Positions 1 through 8,387 of a stretch of DNA of 64,000 bases are shown here, one piece after another. This DNA is from Candidatus Saccharicenans sp. (lineage in GTDB: Bacteria > Acidobacteriota > Aminicenantia > Aminicenantales > Saccharicenantaceae), in NCBI GenBank assembly GCA_024653215.1, contig JANLFU010000002.1, positions 62,001-126,000 of the forward strand. The letters are read 5' to 3'. Position 1 is the first letter of the stretch; every line of letters begins with the position of its first letter. The notes below the pieces were generated by a model that saw nothing but the letters and a program-made list of their open reading frames with translations, made no database searches and was not told where the DNA came from. Position numbers and translations under genes: made by a program.

Positions 1-2
1 CG

Positions 3-863
3 GTAATTTACGGCCGGAAGACCGACCGGGAAAAGTTTGCCGGGGCCGAGGCCACCTACGCCATCGAGGCCCTGATGTCTGACGGGAAGGCCCTGCAGAT
101 GGGCACCTCTCACAACCTGGGCCAGCATTTTGCCCGGGTGTTTGACATCAAGTTCGAGGACCGAAACCAGAAGCTTCAATATGTCTGGCAGACCTCGTGG
201 GGCGTTTCCACCAGGATGATCGGGGCCCTGGTCATGTCCCACGGCGATGATTCCGGCCTGGTCTTTCCGCCCCAGGTGGCCCCCATCCAGGTGATAATAG
301 TTCCCATTTCCATAGGAAACTGGAAGGAGAGCGTGCTGCCGGTGGCCCGGAAGCTCAAGGATGCACTGCAGCAGGCTGGCTGCCGGATCCACCTCGATGA
401 CCGGGCCGAGTATACCCCCGGCTGGAAGTTTTCCGAGTGGGAAATGAGGGGCGTCCCGCTGCGCCTGGAAATCGGGCCCCGGGATGTTAAGAACAACCAG
501 GTGATTGCCGTCCGCCGGGATAACAAGGAAAAAATCGCCCTCGATATGAACGGAATAGAGGGCAGGGTTGAGGAGATGCTGGCCACCATCCAGAAATCCC
601 TGTTCGACCGGGCCCTGGCTTTTCAGAAAGAGAACACCAGGGAGGCCAGCAATTACGAAGAGTTCAAGAAGACGATCGAAGAAAAACGGGGTTTTATCCG
701 GGCCCTGTGGTGTGGCCGGGAAGCCTGTGAAGCGAAGATCAAGGAAGAAACCATGGCCACCATCCGGGTTATTCCTCTTGACCAGGAAAAAGACCTGGCC
801 GGCCGCTGTGTCTGCTGCGGCCAGGAAGCCAGCACCCTGGCCTATTTTGCCCGGGCTTATTGA
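3..863 (+). CDS. proS: Prolyl-tRNA synthetase, archaeal/eukaryal type (ProS type 3), 3' part
   Basis: Charges tRNA-Pro with proline in the cytoplasm. The reading frame is open from the window edge, so the N-terminal part lies outside; the ORF track's Met at 75 is internal. The first visible residues (GRKTDREKFAGAE) and the stretch KALQMGTSHNLGQ are the class II catalytic core of archaeal-type ProRS. An anticodon-binding domain follows (IQVIIVPI, then LDDR). The C-terminus has the cysteine-containing zinc-type domain (LWCGREACE, CVCCGQ) and the short aromatic tail ending in AY that is typical of ProS type 3. pcm follows after 65 bases on the same strand, so cotranscription is plausible. Confidence 0.95.
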   Translation, partial: VIYGRKTDREKFAGAEATYAIEALMSDGKALQMGTSHNLGQHFARVFDIKFEDRNQKLQYVWQTSWGVSTRMIGALVMSHGDDSGLVFPPQVAPIQVIIVPISIGNWKESVLPVARKLKDALQQAGCRIHLDDRAEYTPGWKFSEWEMRGVPLRLEIGPRDVKNNQVIAVRRDNKEKIALDMNGIEGRVEEMLATIQKSLFDRALAFQKENTREASNYEEFKKTIEEKRGFIRALWCGREACEAKIKEETMATIRVIPLDQEKDLAGRCVCCGQEASTLAYFARAY

Positions 864-928
864 GGCTACCCGAACCGGCCCGGCTGTTTATAAACCGGCC
901 TGAACATAAACGGCCCAGGGAGGGGGGC

Positions 929-1567
929 GTGAGCCAGGATTCGACCTACGACCGGGAAAGAAAAGAAATGGTCGAATACCAGATCCGGCGCCGGGGTGTC
1001 AAAGACAGGAAAGTCCTCAGAGCCATGCTCAAGGTGCCTCGCCATCTTTTTGTTCCCGAGCAGATGAAAGAGCTGGCCTACGGCGATGAACCCCTGCCCA
1101 TCGGAGAAGGTCAGACCATTTCCCAGCCCTACATCGTGGCCTACATGACTGAAGCCCTCAGGCTCCGCGGCCGGGAAAGAGTGCTGGAAATCGGTACCGG
1201 TTCCGGTTACCAGACAGCCATCCTGGCTGAGATTGTCCGGGAGGTCTACACCGTGGAATTGATTCCGGAGCTGTCAGCCAGGGCCCGGGGCGTCCTGGAT
1301 AAGCTCGGTTACCGGAACATTCAGTTCCGGGTGGGCGACGGCACTCTCGGCTGGCCCGAGCATGCTCCCTTTGATGCCATCCTGGTTTCGGCTGCTCCGG
1401 CCTCGGTCCCGCCGGCCCTGGTCGAACAGTTGAAGCCGGGCGGGAAGATGATCATCCCGGTGGGTACCGATTTCCAGGAACTGGTCCTGGTCACCAGGAA
1501 AGAGACCGGCTGGGATGAACAGAGGTTAATCGGGGTGAGGTTTGTGCCGCTCATCACCGTCCATTGA
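929..1567 (+). CDS. pcm: Protein-L-isoaspartate O-methyltransferase
   Basis: SAM-dependent repair enzyme that methylates L-isoaspartyl residues in aged proteins. The family signature is clear: PRHLFVPE near residue 40, then GEGQTISQPYIVAYM, the SAM-binding motif VLEIGTGSGYQ, and the C-terminal LKPGGKMIIPVG. I prefer the GTG at 929 to the track's ATG at 860: it directly follows the strong ribosome site AGGGAGGGGGGC and gives about 212 residues, the usual family length. The ATG at 860 overlaps the proS stop and adds an unconserved Arg/Pro-rich leader. The last 26 bases overlap only the longer form of the next ORF; the real DUF192 start lies downstream. Confidence 0.93.
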   Translation: MSQDSTYDRERKEMVEYQIRRRGVKDRKVLRAMLKVPRHLFVPEQMKELAYGDEPLPIGEGQTISQPYIVAYMTEALRLRGRERVLEIGTGSGYQTAILAEIVREVYTVELIPELSARARGVLDKLGYRNIQFRVGDGTLGWPEHAPFDAILVSAAPASVPPALVEQLKPGGKMIIPVGTDFQELVLVTRKETGWDEQRLIGVRFVPLITVH

Positions 1568-1610
1568 AATTATCCCGATTTCAGGGCAAAATGATGACAG
1601 GAGAAAAAAG

Positions 1611-2096
1611 GTGCAACCAACAGCTCTTTTAAGGCGCGGGCTGACCACGCTGGTTCTCTGCCTGGCGGTCATGACCCAGCTTTACTGCCAGGCCAGCCGC
1701 CGCGACAGGTTCATCAAGGTTTTCCTCCCCGGCGGCCGGGAAATAAAGGCCGAACTGGCCGTCACCCCGGCCGAAAGGGAGCGCGGCCTGATGTTCCGGG
1801 AAAAACTGGAAGCGGACCAGGGCATGCTGTTTGTCTTCGAGGAAGAAGACCTGTATTCTTTCTGGATGAAAAATACCCTGATCCCCCTGGATATAATCTG
1901 GCTTAACTCCCACCAGCAGATTGTTCATATAGAAAAAAACGTGCCGCCCTGCCGCCAGGACCCCTGCCCGGGCTACATGCCACGCCAGCCAGCCCTATAT
2001 GTTTTGGAACTTCAGGCCGGCCAGGCCGAGGCCAATAACCTGCAGCTCTACCAGAGAATCTCTTTTGTGCTCCCGGACTGGGCTAAAAAGAAATAG
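1611..2096 (+). CDS. DUF192 family exported protein
   Basis: Small secreted protein of the DUF192 family, whose function is not firmly established. The GTG at 1611 follows an AGGAG site by about 8 bases and gives a 161-residue protein starting with a signal peptide (LLRRGLTTLVLCLAVM). The track's earlier start at 1542 lies inside pcm and lacks such a site. Family motifs are present: RERGLMFRE, MLFVFE, FWMKNTLIPLDIIWL, and VLELQAG near the C-terminus. The Cys at the end of the signal region (LYCQ) is not a good lipobox. Transcribed with pcm; converges on the pseudopilin genes. Confidence 0.85.
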   Translation: MQPTALLRRGLTTLVLCLAVMTQLYCQASRRDRFIKVFLPGGREIKAELAVTPAERERGLMFREKLEADQGMLFVFEEEDLYSFWMKNTLIPLDIIWLNSHQQIVHIEKNVPPCRQDPCPGYMPRQPALYVLELQAGQAEANNLQLYQRISFVLPDWAKKK

Positions 2097-2119
2097 TAGG
2101 GAGCGGTCGGGGAGTCTTC

Positions 2120-2746
2120 TTAATTTCCGGTCTGATAAATCAATTGCGGTTTCTTGCCGGCAGCCTGTCCGTGGTAGAAAAGCCATTTATTGTAGTATTC
2201 TTCATCCTGGTATATTTTTATCGATTTTTTATCAGAGGAGCTGACCACGCCCACTATCTGCGGGTTCCTGATTTTTTTCAGGCTGTCTTCGGCCACCACC
2301 AGCAATCTGTCGGCTGACTGTGTTTCCCCGGCCCGGACCGTCCCCCGGCCGGCCTCGGCCGATGAGGGAAGAAGGAGCAGGTTCCACTTGCCGTTTTCTG
2401 ACATGGGGTCCCGGTAGACCCGGCGCAGGCATTTTTCCTTGACCAGGTCTTCCAGGGAAGAAGGGTAGGCCCCGGGTTTTTTCTGCTGGTATAACCTGAT
2501 GGCTTCCACATACTGCTTTCCGCGGAAAATCAACTCCTCTTCTTTTTCCCGGCGGAGCTGGGTTTCCAGGACCGGAACGGCTACCAGCAAACCGAGGCTC
2601 ATCACGAAAATGGCAATGAGCAGAAGGAGAAGGGTATAACCGGGTGGCCTGGAGAATCTAATTGGTAAAGCTTTGTTAAACGGCGCGGGCTTAAGACTGG
2701 CCCGCTTCCTTATCCGCAAGTGCTCAGGATTTTTTCCGGTTTTCAT
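2120..2746 (-). CDS. Type II secretion/type IV pilus minor pseudopilin, atypical (no Glu5)
   Basis: Prepilin-like protein, last of three tandem paralogues. After a long basic leader it has PGYTLLLLLIAIFVMSLGLLVAVP, a single hydrophobic helix like the N-terminal helix of pseudopilins, but the conserved Glu at mature position 5 is replaced by Leu. Downstream it keeps the family pattern YPSSLEDLVK followed by CLRRVYRDPMSENGKW, matching YPPDLETLV and LRKIPLDPMT in its neighbours. In type II systems a pseudopilin lacking Glu5 (GspK) caps the tip; a similar role here is inference. It starts 11 bases after the previous pseudopilin gene ends, so it is in the same operon. Confidence 0.8.
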   Translation of the reverse strand: MKTGKNPEHLRIRKRASLKPAPFNKALPIRFSRPPGYTLLLLLIAIFVMSLGLLVAVPVLETQLRREKEEELIFRGKQYVEAIRLYQQKKPGAYPSSLEDLVKEKCLRRVYRDPMSENGKWNLLLLPSSAEAGRGTVRAGETQSADRLLVVAEDSLKKIRNPQIVGVVSSSDKKSIKIYQDEEYYNKWLFYHGQAAGKKPQLIYQTGN

Positions 2747-2757
2747 TCCGGCGTCTT

Positions 2758-3171
2758 CTACCAGGTGTTATACGGCGTTCCGTCCAGGGCCTTGGCTTCC
2801 GAGCCGGACTTAACATCCACCACGCCCAGGTTTTCATAGGGCACATACTCATCCACCGGCGGCATCTGCCTGACTTCCACCCAGGTTTCGTTGGAACCGG
2901 TGATGGGATCGATGGGTATGGTCTTCAGGTAATTTTCTTCGACCAGGGACTGAAGCGTCGGCGGGTATTTATGCTTGTCCTGGTAATACTGGTCGATCAT
3001 CTTGCGCATGATGAACAGGTTTTCTTTCAGCACGGCTTCCCTGGCCCGCTTGACCGACATCTGGTACTGGGGCACGGCCAGTCCCAGCAGGATGCCGATG
3101 ATGCTCAGCACAATCAGGATTTCTATCAGGGTGAAGCCCTGGTTTCTTCGCTGAAAGTTGATGGTTTTCAT
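2758..3171 (-). CDS. GspG-like type II secretion pseudopilin
   Basis: Canonical prepilin leader QRRNQGFTLIEILIVLS: processing would fall after the Gly, leaving F-T-L-I-E with Glu at position 5. A single N-terminal hydrophobic helix is followed by a small globular domain with YPPTLQSLVEE and IPIDPITGS, the GspG/major pseudopilin pattern. I use the ATG at 3171 (preceded by GGTGAC), which puts the processing site after about 12 residues; the track's longer form adds 26 residues read through the neighbouring gene. It begins 1 base after the preceding pseudopilin gene, so translation is probably coupled. No other secretion-system genes lie in the window. Confidence 0.88.
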   Translation of the reverse strand: MKTINFQRRNQGFTLIEILIVLSIIGILLGLAVPQYQMSVKRAREAVLKENLFIMRKMIDQYYQDKHKYPPTLQSLVEENYLKTIPIDPITGSNETWVEVRQMPPVDEYVPYENLGVVDVKSGSEAKALDGTPYNTW

Positions 3172-3172
3172 G

Positions 3173-3685
3173 TCACCAATCCCTGTATTTAGTTCCATCC
3201 AGAGCCGTTCCCTGGCTCCGGGTGTAAACGTCATAGACGTTGTCTCCACCCCAGGTGTCGGAATCAGGCTTATCCTGGTAAGAGCGGAGTCCCCAGTCGT
3301 AAGAATTGGTCATCGGGTCCAGGGGGATTTTTCTCAGGAAGCGGACCAGGACCTTCTTGGTAGTTTTCCTGCCCGAGTCGTCGGTGACTTCCTGCTCCAC
3401 TTCCACCCCGTTGACCAGGGTTTCCAGGTCGGGCGGGTAGCCAAAACTGTCGGGGTCAACCTTTATTTTTTTCTCGTCGGCCAGCTTCTTGTAATCGTCG
3501 ATGGCCTGCCTGAGCAGCCTCAGGCTCTGCTGCAACTGGATTTCCTTTTCCCGCTTGACCGAGGTGGTGATGACCGGGATGGCCACCGCCGTCAGCAGGG
3601 CCAGGATGGACAGGGTGACCACCATTTCCAGGAGGGTAAACCCCCGCTGCCTCCGTTTCCGGATGACCCTGGACGAGTCTGTCAT
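3173..3685 (-). CDS. GspG-like type II secretion pseudopilin, first of three
   Basis: Prepilin with basic leader RKRRQRGFTLLEMVVTLS, Glu5 present, one N-terminal helix, then SFGYPPDLETLVNG, FLRKIPLDPMTNSYDWGLRS and a C-terminus resembling its downstream paralogue (GTALDGTKYRDW versus AKALDGTPYNTW). The ATG at 3685 is the most likely start; the track's 3757 start lies within pnp. There is no clear Shine-Dalgarno, but TATAAA directly precedes the ATG (see findings). It follows pnp by 10 bases on the same strand, so this pseudopilin set is probably read from the rpsO-pnp promoter as well. Confidence 0.87.
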   Translation of the reverse strand: MTDSSRVIRKRRQRGFTLLEMVVTLSILALLTAVAIPVITTSVKREKEIQLQQSLRLLRQAIDDYKKLADEKKIKVDPDSFGYPPDLETLVNGVEVEQEVTDDSGRKTTKKVLVRFLRKIPLDPMTNSYDWGLRSYQDKPDSDTWGGDNVYDVYTRSQGTALDGTKYRDW

Positions 3686-3695
3686 TTTTATAATC

Positions 3696-5888
3696 TTAAA
3701 ACCTGTTACGGTCACCCCTGGGACGGGAATGGCTGAAACCGTGCGGCCGGCGGTCATGGGAATGGCCGTGGCTGCGTCTTTCTCCTCCCTCGCCCGGGCG
3801 ACGGGGAGAGGTTTCTTCCAGAGCCTTCTTGCTGAGACGGATGCGGTTGTTCTCTTCGTCTATGTCGATAACTTTAACGGTGAGAGTCTGACCCAGGCTG
3901 ATCTCGTCCTTGATGCTGCGGACCCGGTAAGGAGCCACCTCGGAGATGTGGAGCAGGCCGACGATGTTGGGCAGGATTTCGACAAAGGCTCCGTACTCTT
4001 CCAGCCTGACCACCTTGCCGGTATAGACCTGGCCCAGTTCCACCTCGGCCGTGATTTCCCTTATCATCTGCTTGGCCTTTTCGGCCGATTCCATGTCGGA
4101 AGAGGCAATGGTTACCTTGCCGGTTTCCTCGATGTCTATCTTGGCGTTGGTCTGGGCCACGATTTTCTTGATCATCTTGCCGGCCGGCCCGATGACATCG
4201 GCCACCTTCTCCGGGTTGATGAACAGGATGATTATCCGCGGAGCGTAGGGAGAAAGTTCCGGCCTTGGCTCGGGCAGAACAGCCTTCATCTTTTCCAGGA
4301 CCTGGAGCCTGGCTTCACGCGACTGCCACAGGGCTTCTCTCAGTATCTGGGGGGTCAGGTAGGGGAGCTTGAGGTCGAGCTGGATGGCGGTGATGCCCTT
4401 CTCCGAGCCGGTCACCTTGAAGTCCATGTCGCCGTAGTGGTCTTCCAGTCCGGCGATGTCAGTCAGGATGGCGTAACGGTCACCCTCCTTGACCAGGCCG
4501 GTGGCGATTCCGGCCACCACCATCTTGAGCGGCACCCCGGCATCCATCAGGGCCAGGACTCCGCCGCAGACGGTGGCCATGGAAGAAGAACCGTTGGATT
4601 CCAGGATATCCGACACAATCCTGATGGTGTAGGGGAAGGTTTCCTCGTCGGGAATGGCCGGGAGGATGCCCTTTTCGGCCAGGGCTCCGTGACCGATTTC
4701 CCGTCGGCCCGGTGCCCTCATGAAAGACACTTCACCCACACAGAAGGGTGGGAAATTATAATGGAGCATGAACCTCTTCTCGGCCTCTTCGCCCAGGCCG
4801 TCCAAGCGCTGGACGTCTTCAAAGGTGCCCAGGGTGACCGTGGCCAGGCTCTGGGTTTCGCCTCTGGTGAAGAGGGCCGAGCCGTGAGTCCTGGGCAGCA
4901 GTCCAACTTCGATGCTTATGGGGCGCAGTTCGTTGAAAGCCCGGCCGTCAGCCCGGCGACCTTCGTTCAGTATCAATTCCCGGACCAGCTTTTTCTGAAG
5001 GTTGTAAAAGATTTCCTTGGTCTGGGATATTTCTTCCGTGTTCTCCTTGGGGATGGCGGCCAGCAGGCGGTTCAGAATCTCATCGGCCGCCTTCTCGCTG
5101 GCCTTTTTCTGCTTGATCTGGATGGCCTGGAGAAGTTCTCCCCGGATTTCCTCCTCGATTTTCCTGACCTTTTCCGGGTCGGGAAGCTTGGCCTGGACCG
5201 GGAGCTTCTGGATATTAAGCTGGCTGAACAGCTCTTTCTGGGCCTGGACGATTTTCTTGATCTCTTCCTGGGCCAGGAGCAGTCCTTCCAGCACCTTTTC
5301 TTCTTCCACTTCCAGGGCGCCGGCCTCGATCATGCAGATGCCGTCTTCGTTGCCGGCCACCACCATGTTCAGAACTGAATTTTCCAGCTGGCTGGCTTTG
5401 GGGTTGATGATGAACTGGTCGTCAACCAGCCCGACCTTGACCGCTCCCAGGGGAGTGGTGAACGGAATTTCCGAGAAGTACAGGGCGGCCGAGGCCCCGA
5501 TGATGCCCAGGGTATCCGGTTCGTTTTCCAGGTCGGCCGACAGCAGCAGGGCCACCACCTGGGTGTCCTGGAAGTAACCCTCGGGGAACAGCGGCCGGAT
5601 CGGCCGGTCGATCAGCCGGGCCACCAGGATTTCGCGCTCCGAGGGCTTGCCCTCGCGCTTGAAAAAGCCACCGGGGATCTTGCCGGCGGCGTAGGTGTTC
5701 TCGCGGTAGTCGACGATCAGCGGCAGAAAATTCTTTTCGCCCGAAACTTCCTTCTTGCAGGTGGCGGTGACCAGCATGATGGTGTCGCCGTAGCGAACCA
5801 GGGCCGAACCGTCAGCCTGCTTGCCCACTTTGCCGAGCTCTACGGATAGAGTCCGGCCACCGATTTCAATATTGATGGTATTTGACAT
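3696..5888 (-). CDS. pnp: Polyribonucleotide nucleotidyltransferase (PNPase)
   Basis: Phosphorolytic 3'-5' exoribonuclease of the RNA degradosome, a homotrimeric ring. The protein has the full-length plan: a first RNase PH domain ([37 protein letters not shown]), an all-helical linker, a second RNase PH domain with the catalytic region ([40 protein letters not shown]), a KH domain with GPAG near residue 570, and an S1 domain ([19 protein letters not shown]). A basic, Gly/Arg/His-rich tail ends the 730-residue protein. It lies directly downstream of rpsO, the classic arrangement, with 29 bases between them. Confidence 0.97.
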   Translation of the reverse strand: MSNTINIEIGGRTLSVELGKVGKQADGSALVRYGDTIMLVTATCKKEVSGEKNFLPLIVDYRENTYAAGKIPGGFFKREGKPSEREILVARLIDRPIRPLFPEGYFQDTQVVALLLSADLENEPDTLGIIGASAALYFSEIPFTTPLGAVKVGLVDDQFIINPKASQLENSVLNMVVAGNEDGICMIEAGALEVEEEKVLEGLLLAQEEIKKIVQAQKELFSQLNIQKLPVQAKLPDPEKVRKIEEEIRGELLQAIQIKQKKASEKAADEILNRLLAAIPKENTEEISQTKEIFYNLQKKLVRELILNEGRRADGRAFNELRPISIEVGLLPRTHGSALFTRGETQSLATVTLGTFEDVQRLDGLGEEAEKRFMLHYNFPPFCVGEVSFMRAPGRREIGHGALAEKGILPAIPDEETFPYTIRIVSDILESNGSSSMATVCGGVLALMDAGVPLKMVVAGIATGLVKEGDRYAILTDIAGLEDHYGDMDFKVTGSEKGITAIQLDLKLPYLTPQILREALWQSREARLQVLEKMKAVLPEPRPELSPYAPRIIILFINPEKVADVIGPAGKMIKKIVAQTNAKIDIEETGKVTIASSDMESAEKAKQMIREITAEVELGQVYTGKVVRLEEYGAFVEILPNIVGLLHISEVAPYRVRSIKDEISLGQTLTVKVIDIDEENNRIRLSKKALEETSPRRPGEGGERRSHGHSHDRRPHGFSHSRPRGDRNRF

Positions 5889-5917
5889 GGTTAAAACTCG
5901 ATTTTACGGCGGATGGC

Positions 5918-6184
5918 CTATTTTCTGAGATTCAATTTCTTGATAAGGGCCAGGTACCTCTCCCGGTCATTTTCCTTGAGGTATTCCAGCAACCTTTTCC
6001 TCTGCCCGACCAGCTTCATCAGACCGCGCCTGGAATGAAAATCCTTCTTGTGGGTCTGAAAATGGGTGATCAGCTGGTTAATCCTTTCAGTCAGGATGGC
6101 GATCTGAACTTCCGGAGAGCCGGAATCAGAGGGATGCACCTGATTGTCCTGAATGATTTTGGTCTTTACTTCTTTCGTTAACAC
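5918..6184 (-). CDS. rpsO: 30S ribosomal protein S15
   Basis: 88-residue primary binder of 16S rRNA helices 20-22 in the small subunit. Conserved features include [27 protein letters not shown] and the basic C-terminal helix [16 protein letters not shown]. The start is a GTG at 6184 with AAGGAG about 8 bases upstream, and a good promoter lies 28-56 bases further up. First gene of the rpsO-pnp-pseudopilin operon. Confidence 0.97.
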   Translation of the reverse strand: MLTKEVKTKIIQDNQVHPSDSGSPEVQIAILTERINQLITHFQTHKKDFHSRRGLMKLVGQRKRLLEYLKENDRERYLALIKKLNLRK

Positions 6185-6211
6185 TCTTCTTACTCCTTAT
6201 TTTTCCCGATA

Positions 6212-6240
6212 ATGATACCAGAAATCGGTCAGAATGTAAA
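6212..6240 (-). promoter_or_regulatory. Sigma-70-type promoter of rpsO-pnp
   Basis: Reading the minus strand, TTTACA and TATCAT are separated by exactly 17 bases and the -10 is preceded by TGG (extended -10). Each hexamer matches the consensus at 5 of 6 positions. Transcription would start near 6204, about 20 bases before the rpsO GTG. Confidence 0.6.
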
Positions 6241-6293
6241 ATGCCTAAGGTATGTATTTTCAGATAATTATAATTTTCAGGGAAGTGTCCGGG

Positions 6294-6464
6294 TTAATTG
6301 CTGCCGGTCAGGGCCTTTTTCCTGGCCAGCAGGGCCCGGGCATAACGGGACTGCCAGCGGCCTTCGGCCTTCTTGATTTCTTCCAGCCGGGCCTCGATTT
6401 CAGCCAGGGTCAGGCGGTTGATCTTCTTGTTCTTGCTGGTCTTGTCAGCAGCAGAATCAGCCAT
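6294..6464 (-). CDS. Small conserved-looking charged protein (56 aa), unknown function
   Basis: Too short for the ORF track. The minus strand reads from ATG at 6464 as MADSAADKTSKNKKINRLTL and continues with an AEIEARLEEIKKAE helix and RYARALLARKKALTGSN to a TAA at 6294. A strong GGAGG lies about 8 bases upstream and a plausible promoter (6500-6528) precedes it. The protein is basic, probably one long helix with a disordered Lys-rich N-terminus and no membrane segment. It lies upstream of rpsO on the same strand. I do not recognise a named family. Confidence 0.75.
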   Translation of the reverse strand: MADSAADKTSKNKKINRLTLAEIEARLEEIKKAEGRWQSRYARALLARKKALTGSN

Positions 6465-6499
6465 GGTTTTCCTCCGTCAGATGGAAAAAAGAGCTAATA

Positions 6500-6528
6500 A
6501 AAATAGCAAAAATGGTCGGCCCTGGCAA
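6500..6528 (-). promoter_or_regulatory. Promoter for the 56-aa ORF
   Basis: Minus strand TTGCCA, 17-base spacer, TATTTT with TGC just before it (extended -10). The start site would fall about 30 bases upstream of the ATG at 6464. The match is moderate. Confidence 0.4.
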
Positions 6529-6680
6529 GAGCCGGTAACCGCAGCCGGGCCCGGCCGGTGAGCCGGGCCCGGACCGCCGGGAAGGATTGCCCGCATTTGA
6601 GGGAAAGTTGAAGCCCGGGAAATACTTCTTGCCAAAACCGGGTGGATTTATTAATTTTATAGGCTAAAAGGGAGTAGCCG

Positions 6681-8366
6681 ATGGAAAATAAATTTGACCG
6701 GAGGGAATTCCTGAAGCAGGCTACCCGGGCCGCCCTGGGCTCGGCCGGGTTGCTGATGCTGGACGGCTGCCGGAAGCAGCGCGACCTGGACCTGCTGGTC
6801 AGAGGGGCCCTGGTGGTCGACGGCAGCGGCCGGCCGCCCTACCAGGCCGATGTCGGGATCAGGGGTAAATATATTGTTTCGATCGGAAAACTAAGAAATG
6901 GTTCGGCCCGGCGGGTCATCGAGGCCGGCGGGCTGTGCCTGTCGCCCGGTTTTATAGACGTTCATACTCACACCGACGTGGAATTGCTGGTCTGCCCCAC
7001 GGCCGACAGCCTGGTTCGCCAGGGAATAACCACGGCCATCGGCGGAAATTGCGGCTCATCCCGCTTTCCCCTGACCCCGGAGATGCTGGAAACTGAGAAC
7101 CGGTACCTGAAGGAAGAACTCGGCATAGAAGCCGACTGGACTGACCTGGACGGATTTTTCCGACGCCTACTCCGGAAGGGGATTGGAATTAACTACGCCA
7201 CCCTGGTCGGCCAGGGCACGGTCCGGGCAGCTGTGGTTGGCTATGACAACCGCCAGGCCTCGGCCGAGGATCTGTCAAGAATGAAAGAACTGGTTAAGCA
7301 GGCCCTGGACCAGGGAGCCCTGGGGATGTCCACCGGACTGGAGTATGCTCCTGGTAGCTTCGCCTCCACCGGGGAGCTGGTAGAGCTGGCCCGGATTCTA
7401 AGGAAGTTCGACGGAATCTATGCCACCCACATGCGAGATGAAGAGGACGGGGTCCTCGAAGCCGTGGAGGAGGCCATAACCATTGCCAGAGAGGCCGGGG
7501 TCAGCCTGGAAATTTCTCATCTCAAGGTCGGTTACCCCAGGAACTGGAACAAGCTCGATGAGCTGCTCAGCCAGATTGACGCGGCTGCAACCGGGGGAGT
7601 GAGAATTGCGGCTGACGTTTATCCTTACACGGCCTTCGCCACCGGCCTGAGTATCTTTTTCCCGCTCTGGGTCCGGGAAGGGAAAAAGGAAGATTTTCTC
7701 GGGCGCCTGAGAAACCCGGAACTTCAGCCCCGTTTGAGGGAAGCGGTCAGCGAAGCTGAAAAGAACGTCGGTACCTGGGACAAGGTCCTGATCTCTTCTG
7801 TAAGGACGGAAAAGAACCGCTGGCTGGAAGGCCTTAACCTGGAACAGGCTTCGAGGTTGCAGGGCAAGGACATTTTCACTTTCATCCGCGACCTGTTGCT
7901 GGACGAGGAAGGCCAGGTGTCCATGGTCTGCTTTGCCATGAGCGAGGACAACCTGAAAAAAATTCTCAGGCATCCGCTGACCTGCCTCTGCACCGACGGG
8001 GAGCTGGCCTCGACCTCTGGAGTCCTGTTCAGGGGAAAACCGCACCCGCGGTACTACGGCAGTTTTCCCAGGGCCATTGCCGAGTACGTCCGGAAAGAAA
8101 AGCTGCTGTCCCTGGAAGAAATGGTCAGAAAGATGACCTCGGCTCCGGCCGAAAAGTTCGGTCTCAGGCGAAGGGGCAGAATAAAGGAAGGTTATGCTGC
8201 CGACCTCGTCCTTTTTGATTACGAAAAAATCAGGGACAGGGCTACCTGGTCCGAACCGCATCAGTATCCCGAGGGCATTCATTTTGTTGTGGTTAACGGC
8301 CGGGTGGTGGTCGAAGGAGAACAATTTACCGGCGAGCTGCCCGGAGAAATTCTTGGGCGCCAGTGA
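6681..8366 (+). CDS. N-acyl-D-amino-acid deacylase (D-aminoacylase) family amidohydrolase, Tat-exported
   Basis: Amidohydrolase-superfamily enzyme expected to hydrolyse N-acyl-D-amino acids or similar D-amide bonds. The N-terminus has a twin-arginine signal (DRREFLKQ) and a hydrophobic stretch ending in LMLDGC, a possible lipobox, so the mature protein may be a Tat-exported lipoprotein. The metal site begins at GFIDVHTHTD near residue 95; GGNCGSS, GMSTGLEYAPG, THMRDE and SHLKVGYPRNW are characteristic of the D-aminoacylase branch, and CTDGE and GYAADLVLFD complete the barrel. The 561-residue length fits the family. The next gene is an M23 endopeptidase 21 bases downstream, so the pair may process peptidoglycan or D-amino-acid peptides (inference). 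Confidence 0.88.
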   Translation: MENKFDRREFLKQATRAALGSAGLLMLDGCRKQRDLDLLVRGALVVDGSGRPPYQADVGIRGKYIVSIGKLRNGSARRVIEAGGLCLSPGFIDVHTHTDVELLVCPTADSLVRQGITTAIGGNCGSSRFPLTPEMLETENRYLKEELGIEADWTDLDGFFRRLLRKGIGINYATLVGQGTVRAAVVGYDNRQASAEDLSRMKELVKQALDQGALGMSTGLEYAPGSFASTGELVELARILRKFDGIYATHMRDEEDGVLEAVEEAITIAREAGVSLEISHLKVGYPRNWNKLDELLSQIDAAATGGVRIAADVYPYTAFATGLSIFFPLWVREGKKEDFLGRLRNPELQPRLREAVSEAEKNVGTWDKVLISSVRTEKNRWLEGLNLEQASRLQGKDIFTFIRDLLLDEEGQVSMVCFAMSEDNLKKILRHPLTCLCTDGELASTSGVLFRGKPHPRYYGSFPRAIAEYVRKEKLLSLEEMVRKMTSAPAEKFGLRRRGRIKEGYAADLVLFDYEKIRDRATWSEPHQYPEGIHFVVVNGRVVVEGEQFTGELPGEILGRQ

Positions 8367-8387
8367 CCCGGGAGGTGAGGACCGGAT

